A stretch of DNA of 64,000 nt from Hydractinia symbiolongicarpus (lineage: Eukaryota; Cnidaria; Hydrozoa; Anthoathecata; Hydractiniidae). Each line of letters opens with the position of its first letter. The stretch's first letter is position 1. The stretch covers positions 7,438,001-7,502,000 of the forward strand of contig NC_079878.1 in the NCBI RefSeq assembly GCF_029227915.1, read 5' to 3'. Shown here piece after piece: positions 41,701-51,300 of the stretch. A program made the position numbers and the translations under genes. The notes below the pieces were generated by a model. It was not told the DNA's origin and ran no database searches. It saw nothing but the letters and a program-made list of their open reading frames with translations.

Positions 41701-44700
41701 TCATCTAGCTGGTAACGCTTGGATAATTTGTAACGAAAAAAAAGCGCAAGATTTAGTCAACTAAGCAGAACTAGTAAATACCTGAAAATGGAAAATGCAG
41801 CCTAGGGCACTCGAAGGGGGTGAAAGAAAGTCGGAATACGGCGCTCCCAAAATTTTTTCGATCGCCGTTATCAGAGCGATACTTGTGCATAGGGCGCGTT
41901 TATAACCAATATAGGGGTTGAGATTTAAAAGTTTTCGCTAGTGCGTCAGCTCCAACCATGGTAAGACTTCATACAGTGTTGCATTATCATCTTAGCCTTC
42001 CAAGATTTCTCTTGAGATAGCCATGTTTAAATGAAAAGAATTCTATCCTTCTAGGTTTAGGTGAGGACGTTAGATATGCTAAATCATCATCATAGCGACA
42101 TAGTTAAATATAGCATTTCTTTCTATTATTGTGGGTAACAAAAGGAAGCAGTTAAGAGATATATGGAGAGCTTTTAATTCTCTTCCTGCTGTCACATCAA
42201 AATGTCTGCTGAAGAAATATCCACTTCGTATCTGTTGAGTGCTAATTAAAATGAGACGATAGTTGTCAATTATTATCTCATCTCTATTTTTAGCATACAT
42301 AAACAATTATTGAAATAGCACTCCGTGTTTCAACTTTATTGATTCGCTTTCCATTTCTGTTTTCTGTGCTGTTCTGATGAAATCGAAATGAAACCGCAAA
42401 CCCAGGGCGCTTTTAATACACAAATGAAACTCATTAAAAAATGCAACAGGTCCTGGGTTCGATGTTAAGTCAAATACAGTAGGATATCCGCGCGAAAAGA
42501 ACTCAAGCGCAGTTAGCTACCAACATGAATAAATCGGTGTTTTTTCAATTTAACCACCAGAAAATATTTCAAGTCTTTCAACAAGTTCTCACATTGCGTT
42601 TGTGTTATTTGTGATCAGAAACATTAAAAAGAAAGAGAGAATAAATAGAATTTAAGTTATTCTTACCACCGTTGTAGTTTTGTGTGTTGACGAAGTGGAC
42701 GGCTTGTATGTCGTGTCTTCAGGAGTCGTTATTGTCGTAGGATTGGGCTTCATATCCACTTTGTTATTAGTGGACTTCTTCTCTGCTGTTGTTACATCAT
42801 GTTCAATAGTCATTGTAGTGGTAATGACATTATTCGGTTTAGCATCTCTCTTGGTTGTATCTGGTGTGGTTGTGGTTGTTTTGGAGGGAAAAGTTTTATC
42901 ATGTTTGTCGACAGTTTTCTTGTTGATTGTCGCAGTTGAAGACGTTGTAACAATAGTTAAGTTCATAAGATTGTTGATATCCTTTTCCAACTTTTTCATT
43001 TCTTCCTCTAAATCTTTTTTCAGATCAAAATCACGTGATAAAGTCGATGCCTTTGTTGTAATTATGTCACGCATGCGCGAAGTGGATGACTGAATCGTTT
43101 GTGTTACTGCGTGCGTGACATAATCGGTTTTATGTATCGTTGCGACTGTTGGGAAAACGTCTTCTGACGTTTCCATTGCTGAAATTTGTTTTGTTGATGA
43201 AACGAAAGTAGAATGCGTTGTTTTGCTCTCTTGTGGCATTGCTGTCGTGACTAATTTTTGTTGAGTTGTTGAGAAATCTTCCGTAATTGTGTTTGGATTT
43301 GTTGTATCTGCGTCAGTAATTTCTATCTTACTCTTTGTTCTGGTCACCTGCTCTGTTGGACGCAACTTGTCAATATTTTCTGAAATTTTACTGTGAAAAT
43401 TTTTGATCAAACTATTAATACTATTAATAGTGTTAACATTTCTCCCCTCTCGTGTTGTAGTAGAAGAAGTTGATGTTTCAGCTGAAGCAATGCTGTCTTG
43501 TGTCGTTACTAAAGTTGTTTCAACTTCATCTACTATTGTCGTTGGGACAGCTGTTGATTCTGTAGATGATTGTGTTGTATACAGATTCAATATAGATGCA
43601 ATGTTTTCATCTGGCTTGTACGTGGTCGGGTCGTGCATTTTTGGTCCCTGAGTAGTTTTGATTTTGTTTTCATCTTGTTTTGTTGCTGTTGTCTCGTATA
43701 TAAAGTTATTCTCCTTCGTAGGTTGTGGTGAAGAGGTGGTAGTTTTTAAAATCGTTGTTTTTGATGGGTTTTTTTCTTCTTTCGTCGGAGAGAGTGTTTT
43801 GGATTTGATCGAATTTTCCGTTGACCTAGGAGTTGTTGTTTTAAGCATTGCAGTTTTTGGTATCACTTTTGTTGTTTTTGTCGACTGAGTTGTCGTCGGT
43901 GTTGTCGTCGTCATCGCTGGGCCAGTTTTCAACAACGATGTCGTGGTTTTGGGCCTCACTGTTGTTGTTTTTGTTGGTTGAGTTGTTTTTGACGTTGTTG
44001 TAGTTTTTGGCGACAATGTCGAAGTTTTTGTTGACTTAGTTGTCGTTGTTTTTGTCGTTGTTGTGGTTTTCGGCGTTATTGTCGTAGTTTTTGTTGACTG
44101 AGTTGTCGTTGTCGGCTTGGTTTTCGTAGTTTTTGGCGATAATGTCGAAGTTTTTGTTAACTGAGTTGTTGTTGTCGTCTTCGTTGTTGTAGTTTTCGGC
44201 GACACTGTCGTACTTCTTGACAACTGCGTTGTTTTCGTCGCGATTTTTGTAGTAGTAGTTGACGGTATTGTTGTTTTTGATGCTGTCGTGGACGATGATG
44301 TCGTCGTTGTTTGTGCAGCATCTGATTCTTTAGGAACAGCAGGACCGCCTGGATTTTCTTGATTCGACAAATCAACTTTATTGTTTTCATTAACTTTATC
44401 TTCATTCAAATCCTCCTCAGTAGATGTCTTAATTGGAGACCGTGTCGGATTTGGTTTGATTGTGCTTTTCCCTGACTCTGACGTACCGATATTGGAATGT
44501 TGAGTACTGGACTGAAATTAAAGATCACAGTTTATTTATTTAGTGCATAATCAACAAATAATCGATACGTTACTTTGCGTACAATATTTTTTTCTCGATT
44601 GTCCTATGACACATACTATCAACTTCGTTCCCAGCGCCTGTTGTCTCTCTTTTATATCGGGACGGGTTCAATACTATATTACTTTCTAAACTTAACAAGA

Positions 44701-47700
44701 GTTATTCCAACAAATAGAGTGAACACCTTGAGTTGGGAATCAAATAAGAATTTTACCTTTTCTGTCCTTGAGCATGATGGGATGGCTTTTTTATAATCTT
44801 TGTAGATCGTCAGATCGTAAACTGCACCCTATAAATACAAAATAACATACACTTTGAAATATGTGTAAGCATGCGGTTTTAGTACTTAAGTGTTAATAAG
44901 ATGATATAATAGAACGATCACACATCTAGCTACGTTGCAAAGAGATACATGGTCGTGTGTCATGTTCAGAAAGTATAATGAAGAAAAGATAATAGTAAGC
45001 TTAGATATCCTGATGGAACTTCAGAACTGCAACATGGAGAAATCATTTCCGTCTCTCTAAAACTTTCAGTTATGTCACATAGAAAAATTTCTTTTTTCAA
45101 AAATCGAGATAATGTGTCCTGTACAAATTCATACAACAGTCATTTTCAAACATTTTTCAGATCTTTCTCAAGAAATTAAAAGAGGGCTACTTACAAATAG
45201 AATTGGTTTCTGAATGTACCATCCAGCCATTCCAATAAAAACAGGAGCGTTTGATTTGATAACTAAAGATGACCTGGTTTCTTCAAACACTTTTGAATAA
45301 ACCTTCTCACATCCGTTGAAATATAAATAAACTGACTGGCCTGAAATAGCTATACTGAAAACAATCCAACGGCGCTCGAATTTGGGGAGTACGAAAGTAG
45401 CTTTCAGTTCTTTGCTGCCATATTCTTTGCTTGGGTTCTTATATACTATTTCAATGCTTTGATTATTCTTCCCAACTCTTAGGATACTTAATCCAAGTAC
45501 TATGCTGGAGTGATCAGGTTCTAATATAGTGAACAAAACGCCGCCTTGTATGGATTGCAAATATATCGTGACTTTAATACCGAAGTCTTTATAAAATGGA
45601 AGAGGCAACAAGTCTCTCGCCCAACGCCCAACATAACTTTGCGGCGTAAATTCAACAGCGGGTCGTCCGTACCTTCCGAACGGCCCGGTTACGGGTCTTA
45701 CATCAGGTGGTAAAGGCGAACCAACGGCTGCCAATAAGTTGATGTCATCTTTTGAATCTGCAATAGATATGGATATAAAACATATTAAAATATTTAAACA
45801 CTTCGATTTCATCATGTCGAGCTGCTGTCCTTTAACGAATAACAAGAATGCTAAATGTTTTTTTCATTGAAGTTATTTTTGTCATGTTTTTATTATACAC
45901 AAGACTGGAAGAAAATATGATCGCTTTGTAATTGCGGTTGTGATGTTCTATGACATTCATATGTAAAGAATTTGTCATAAAAAATTTGCTTTAAAAAATT
46001 CGTGTGAAAGTAGAAAATACAAGAATCCATGAAAAAAAGGTTTTTTAAATAGCACTCATCACAACCTCGTTACCAGGGCATTTTGCTTTGTTGAAGAACA
46101 CTTCGTAATAACGACTCAGAAGAACACTTCGTAATAACGACCCAGGGGCCATAAGACCCTGGGGACGAGTTTGCACTCAAACAGACAATATGCTCTATTG
46201 AAAAACGAATGTTTTAAAGTATTTAAATGAAAGAGGTCATTATAGAAAAAAAGTGTCTGGGTCCGTACTAGATCAAAGCCAGGCCAATGTTTCCTTAAAC
46301 TGACACAATTTTACATTAGAAACTGACTTATCGAGACACTGACCTGACTTGGTGTGTACGCAAACAAACTGTTTATTCTTTTTTCTACCAGACACTACGA
46401 TGAAGTTTCGCTGACTATCCTCAGGATGTTAAAAAAACATCCTGAGGATAGTTTGTCTGCGTGCGGTTTAAAGAATAACAACCCAATCCTGAAAAACTAT
46501 ACACGTTTACAAGCAGAATGACCATGGAAACTAAGTTGGTTAAAACAAAACAGAAAAAATCCGAGTATTTGATGTTACGTTTATGACGTCATCCTGTCCC
46601 TTTTAAATGGAAGGATTTACATGATAAAGTTATCTTAACAGATATTATCACAAACAACAACAGTTTGTGTTTAGTATGTTCCAAAACACATGACATGCAC
46701 GCACAGGATTGTGTCTTTTGTTTTCTTCTTGCACTCTTTATTTATTTTGACCTTCACCCCACCCTTACCTTTTCCGGGGGCAATTGTTTCGGAAAATCGA
46801 TACAAAGAACGAATTACAGTTCTATACGCCATGCTGAATCCTTGGCACAAGCTATTAGCTATGTGTTCTATATTTTGTGTTTTATATTTTTTTGTCCGCG
46901 CCAAAATCTTCTCCATTTCTTGCTAAACGTACATTTTATTATTCATACTTAATGCTGACCTCCCTGGTATTCGATTAAGAGCACGTCTCATACAATTAGC
47001 TGATTTGACAGTCAATTAGCGTAAGTTGTTTGGCTCATGATAATTTTCGTAAACAAACAAGCAAAAAACCTGAACTAAAATACTATTGTTGAGGGGCCAA
47101 ATGTAAAATTGACTAGCAACTCTCCTTCGCTCTTGCTAGGACTCCAGGCTCAGTATCATGCGTTGTATAAAAATACTTTTTATACTCTAATTTATGGAAA
47201 GACGTAATAAAATAAAAAACAACAACAGTTTTTTCCTTTAGATACTGGTACATATAAATTTACAAAAGCTGAGATTCAATTAGCTTATTCCCTTGTGTTT
47301 GTGACCTAATTTTAAGCTATGTCAAAAATTAGGTGTTCCATTTCATGACGCGTGTTGTTTATGATGCCAAGAACATGCCAAATGAATGTCAGCGTGAGGA
47401 CCTACGTTTTCTTTCGTGATCCATCTAAGAGTTGCCCCGAAAGTTCAATCACGCATCTTCTGCTATTTGTTTATAAAACAACAATACAATATTTTCCTCA
47501 GAAAGCTTCTTAGTAAACGCCTTCAGTAAATGTTCTCAGAAAACGCCTTCAGTAAACGCCTTCAGTAAACGCCTTCAGTAAATGGCTTAAGAAAACGCCT
47601 GCAGTAAACGCCTTCAGTAAATGGCTTAAGAAAACGCCTGCAGTAAACGCCTTCAGTAAGCGCTTACAGAAAACGCATTCAGTAAACGCCTTCAGTAAAT

Positions 47701-48331
47701 GCCTTCAGAAAACGCCTTCAGTAAACGCCTTCAGAAAACGCCTTCAGTAAACGCCTTCGGTAAACGGTTTCACATATTATAACAAAACGCGAACATATAG
47801 TTCTGTTTTTATTGTACTAAACGTTTTCTTTTTCACTTTTGTAGCTAACAAACCTTTTTATAGAAACGTACCACTGTTTTGCCAAATGTGAAACATATGC
47901 CGTTGGTTGTGACAACCACCTATCCTAATGGTTCCTTTTTTCGCTTAAAATTTCGCTGACAGCTTACAGCTGATAGAATATAGAGAAAAAGAGAAAAGAG
48001 AGCCCGTATGTTTTTGCCTGCCACGCAATTGTTAAAGCCAAAAGGGCTTACTGCAAAAAATGTAAACATTCAAAAAGGTCTATTCCGTTTTTCGCGCCGG
48101 CTACATATCAGAAAGCATAAAAAACTTGGGAACGAGAATGGCGGAATTTTAATACTTTTTTTCATCGCGTCTAAAAGTAACCAACTTACTTGAAAATTGT
48201 TGAAAAAATATGTTCCATCTTTCTTCTTGATCGGTTCTATTGACCCTCTCTTGAACGAAATTCTGTGTTCGGCCAAGTGTAAACCATATTGTCAATTGTA
48301 ACGTAAAAATTATCCATTGTTTTAATTTCAT
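35778..48331 (-). CDS. COL15/18: Multiplexin collagen (collagen XV/XVIII type) with endostatin domain
   Basis: Twenty-one exons join in frame to 1472 residues: 48331-48190, 45757-45195, 44828-44757, 44511-42667, 40261-40181, 39860-39798, 39643-39626, 39456-39409, 39249-39214, 39119-38901, 38507-38445, 38325-38272, 38188-38096, 38010-37863, 37673-37513, 37313-37185, 37063-36968, 36785-36720, 36643-36446, 36314-36196, 35982-35778. Order: signal peptide; thrombospondin-N/LamG-like domain (about residues 50-255, ending [18 protein letters not shown]); 615-residue Thr/Lys-rich region; short coiled-coil; Gly-X-Y helix of about 300 residues with interruptions; NC1 trimerisation domain ([16 protein letters not shown]); hinge with basic QRRKKQ; endostatin ([30 protein letters not shown]) with four cysteines at family positions. 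Such collagens are basement-membrane proteoglycans whose endostatin can be released. The histidines binding zinc at the endostatin N-terminus in vertebrates seem absent. Confidence 0.92.
38556..38625. repeat. Fold-back element, GACCCCAGAGCTC arms (copy 2)
   Basis: CTCGACCCCAGAGCTCTAAG pairs with the complement of TCAAAGAGCTTTGGG across a centre CCTCGAACGTTTCGAGG that is itself palindromic. It lies in a collagen intron. Confidence 0.65.
40526..40606 (-). CDS. Candidate alternative first exon of the collagen gene (hydrophobic N-terminus)
   Basis: ATG at 40606 opens a 27-codon exon ending in ATG then GTAAGT, phase 0, matching the phase-0 acceptor at 40261. It encodes [16 protein letters not shown] then a hydrophobic core [11 protein letters not shown]. 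Joined to exon 40261 and onward it gives a 625-residue protein with coiled-coil, collagen helix and endostatin but no thrombospondin-N or Thr-rich part. No convincing acceptor precedes it, so a separate promoter is implied. The core could be a signal peptide or a signal anchor, as in transmembrane collagens XIII/XXIII/XXV. Evidence is splice phase and hydrophobicity only. Confidence 0.45.
40607..42666. other. Large collagen intron / possible internal promoter region
   Basis: This lies between the Thr-rich exon and exon 40261. It contains a GC-richer block at 41810-41970 that I cannot identify and a single CTCGTCC fold-back arm near 41226. The frame 42079-42306 (-) shows no known motif. If the 40606 exon is real, its promoter should be just above 40607. 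Confidence 0.4.
42667..44511 (-). CDS. Thr/Lys-rich mucin-like exon of the collagen gene
   Basis: This single 1845-bp exon of the collagen gene encodes 615 residues starting [16 protein letters not shown], flanked by phase-0 splice sites (acceptor TTTCAG at 44512, donor GGTAAGA at 42666). Its first half is built of degenerate units such as [20 protein letters not shown], about 20-30 residues each, with KTT and STLSPKT motifs. The second half is less regular and holds a short predicted coiled-coil near [18 protein letters not shown]. The composition predicts dense O-glycosylation. Vertebrate XV/XVIII collagens have glycosylated acidic spacers here, but not a Thr-Lys repeat of this size in one exon. 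Plus-strand open frames here are shadows. Confidence 0.85.
45195..45815 (-). CDS. Thrombospondin-N exon with contiguous alternative signal peptide
   Basis: The thrombospondin-N exon proper is 45757-45195, beginning after acceptor CTATTGCAG with phase 1. The frame stays open upstream to an ATG at 45815 and encodes [19 protein letters not shown] directly before DSKDDINLL, a good signal peptide. So either the apparent intron end is by chance hydrophobic, or this is a third transcription start whose first exon includes the domain. That isoform would be 1444 residues. Domain landmarks include [12 protein letters not shown], a buried W in [19 protein letters not shown] and FIGMAGWY. Confidence 0.5.
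46061..46170. repeat. Fold-back element, CTCGTCCCC arms (copy 2)
   Basis: ACAACCTCGTTACCAGGGC pairs with the complement of GACCCTGGGGACGAG. Inside, a 24-bp unit AGAACACTTCGTAATAACGA is tandemly duplicated. Confidence 0.65.
46414..46452. repeat. Perfect 17-bp hairpin
   Basis: ACTATCCTCAGGATGTT, five A, then its exact complement AACATCCTGAGGATAGT. It lies in the first collagen intron. Possibly the centre of a decayed element. Confidence 0.75.
47501..47770. repeat. 13-bp minisatellite, about 20 units
   Basis: Tandem array of AAACGCCTTCAGT with variant units AAATGGCTTAAGA and AAACGCCTGCAGT in a higher-order pattern. It lies less than 1 kb below the 48331 first exon, in collagen intron 1. Confidence 0.85.
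48190..48331 (-). CDS. Collagen gene alternative first exon B (signal peptide)
   Basis: ATG at 48331 encodes [20 protein letters not shown], a signal peptide, then [17 protein letters not shown]. The exon ends CAATTTTCAA then GTAAGT in phase 1, fitting the phase-1 acceptor of the thrombospondin-N exon at 45757. It is clearly homologous to the exon at 54526-54391 in both protein and DNA, including the donor. This shared structure supports both being real first exons of the downstream gene. Confidence 0.7.
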
Positions 48332-51300
48332 TTCTTACAAAAACAAATAAATAAATTAGTATTTCTGAAGGAAGGAGTAGAAATCTTTCGTGTATTTGAT
48401 TCCCGTACAAATAAATTCTCCTTCCGTGTTCTTTCTTTGTTGACGTTTTTTCATATAACCTTATTACATTTTCTCCGTTGACTTTTTAAAACGCAAATCA
48501 ACAAATCAAATGGAACAGTGTCATGAGTCTGTTTGAAGGATTAATTACTTGGTGTAGCAACGTCTATTTTTGACACGAACGTACAGTGGTTAATACTAAA
48601 GTATACACGCTAAATAAACACGTTTGAAATCCAGCCTTTGTTATGTAAATATAACATACGCATGGCTTTAGAAAATCTTTAGAATTCATACAACATTACA
48701 TTTTAAATCATATCTGCTCAATTTTTCCCATGTTTTAATGCAAGCCTCAGGGGTAAACTTTTATTTGACGTCCGTATATGCACACGCCGCGATTTTTCGT
48801 ATGTTAGCTAACTAGGAAAATCAAAACAAATAAATGGTACATTTTAATAATTAAAAAAATGGATACAGGGGTGCTAACCTATGAAAAACCAGAACGTTTG
48901 TCTTTTAAAGCATAAACATACTTAACACATAAAAATAAAGCACTTTTATTATTTGTTTGTTTTTCTAAATACAGACAAACAACAATATATGATTATTCGT
49001 TTCTGGATTAATTTCTGTCGAATAAACCCCGTTGTCAGAAATTTTTAAGCAAGCACCTAGTAATTATTTAATCATTCAAGATTTTATATTTTATATATCT
49101 ACTACAACGCGTACTAGGAAAATACTAAGTAATGCATTTTCTTGCTAAGCAAAATTGAAATTGTTTACCACGCAGAAATAGAAATGATTTACCACTGCAT
49201 GCTATTTATTTGCGTTTGCGTGACAGGTTGCGTGACAAATGTAAAACAGATTTGACAAGCCAACACAGTTTAAACTAAAAGAATTAACACTTCTTTGATC
49301 TTCACAAGGCGAATTTCGGAACAATGGTGACTGCCAGTAATATACGAGTGCATGCAAATTAATTTTCCCGCCAAAATTATTCACTAAAATCCATCTAATG
49401 AAGATCTATCATATTTACAAAACAACAAAAAAACATGTTTATACTTCTACAGCATGACTAAATACAACGTCGTGTTCCCTTGTACTTATTTATTTATCAC
49501 AGTCTGACTAATTACATGTCTGAAACCGGCTTATCTATATCTCTAATCAATAATTAAAAATTTATCACATTTACGAAAAAAGCAAGCTCCAAATGCGTCA
49601 CCCAATAATGTGCTTGTTGATTTTTCTTTGAACGGTGTTATATTTTTAGATTTTTTGAACGTGACCGTATAATTGATAATGAAATATTAATCTTAAGTTT
49701 AACTTAAACTTTAATTGTTTGTGCGTACAAATAATGAGATCTGTATTAGCTAATTGTGCCAGAACATAAAAAACTAAATTTGTTAATGTCATTTGTGAGT
49801 TGATTTGTGAAATCTTTAGGGCAATGTACATCAATGTCAATTACAAAACGGATTAAAAAAAATTCAAAATTAAATGTCGGCGATGCTTTGTGAAATATGT
49901 TGTTTACTCGAACATAAAATAAAAAGATTTCCACTGACAATAATTTGTTTAGACTAGTACTTATAACAACCCATTTTCTATCAGAAGCACTTTTAGAGGG
50001 GGAATCCCTTGCTACATCACGCGACTAGCTCGGACTCGCAAGCGATCAGAAAAAAGGCAGGACAAGTTAGAGAAAAAGAGCCAAAAAGGGACCCAAGTGC
50101 GTGTTTGAGGTAGAAAAAAGTCCCAACATCATTCCAAGAGCATGTTTGACTTTTTGATTAATTCGATCCTGGGGACAAGGATGGAAAATTTCGAGATAGA
50201 TGCCATTTGACAACTGACGAGTTCACGTAGCTATCAGTCTTATATAGCAATTTTTATTTTTAATAACAAAGTTATTAAAGATAAAGTTCATGCTGGCTGA
50301 TAATTTTGTTTAACTAAATATGGTAATATATTCGCTACTTTAACTAATTACCATATTACTACAATAACATGTGATTTCCGCTACTGGATCCAGTGCAACA
50401 TATAAAATTTTAAGAAAAATGGAACCGTAAATTTTTTTTTTGGAAAGTGTATTCTAGATCGATTTTTTACTTTTTTTATAGAAACACGAGGGTCGCATTG
50501 TACTGTCTACTGTTAACTCACGAAATAAGAAAAAAAAATAAAAATAATTACACTGGATACAATGTAGTGTATCACGTTGAAATCCCGTCGAACTTTGCAA
50601 TCAGATTCATTGCATTTTGTAATTTCTTGACCTGTCGCACATTGTCACTTGTCACACTTGTAATGCCGTAAAAATGATGAATATAAGATTTTATTTGGTC
50701 GCAACATAAACATTTTATCACACGCATTTAGCTAATTACTCTTTCTTCCAAGTATTTCTAAGCTAATAAAACTTATAAGTACTGGGTATATCGTGTAGCT
50801 ATATAAAGGAGAAATTTCAACTTTTAAAACAAAATCTTCAGGCAAGAGTTGAGGCCATATTTTAATACCGCCCACCCCTTTTAACGCAAAATAATAAATC
50901 TAGCACCACCAACCTACTGCGTAAGTCCATAAGCATAAAGAGCCAGGTGCTGGGATGTATTTACCCCAATAACTTAAACTTTCGGTTACTTTACTTTGCT
51001 TACTTAAGTTAACGCTTTAGTGATCTTCAGTAATGTAAAAACGAAATGGTAACTGTTAGAATTTATTTCTACGTCGAGTGTAAACCGACAAAAATGTCCA
51101 GCTGTTATCCAGTTTCCCCTTTTTAATTCAAAAAGCCCTTAAGAAACAATCGCAGAAATACACGAGAGAAATATTCTGTCGCAAAAAATATTGAGGATTA
51201 CAAGTGTAGCAAGGTGGGATTACAAAGTGCGTCAGGAAATGTAAAAAACTATGGGAACGCCTTTCACATTGACGTAAAAACTAAATTGTCTGCCGCAAAC

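Noticed and set aside
41810-41970. GC-rich block considered as a spliced-leader, U1 or U4 RNA gene
   Set aside because: Isolated words (GAAAACTTTT, GTATCG, CTTACC) resemble parts of these RNAs, but in the wrong order and without a proper Sm site layout.
42079-42306. 75-codon minus-strand frame considered as a LINE fragment
   Set aside because: No reverse transcriptase or endonuclease motif is present, and it lies inside a collagen intron without splice sites that keep frame.
42680-43888. Plus-strand open frames rich in Val opposite the collagen Thr-rich exon
   Set aside because: They are complements of ACN-rich codons (GTN), a shadow of the minus-strand exon, which has matching splice sites and phase.
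46665-46952. 95-codon plus-strand frame in collagen intron 1
   Set aside because: Composition is Phe/Leu/Cys-rich without motifs, and frames are open on both strands over the same bases; judged chance.
47501-47770. Tandem array considered as a CRISPR-like array
   Set aside because: Units are contiguous 13-mers without unique spacers, in animal nuclear DNA; it is a minisatellite.
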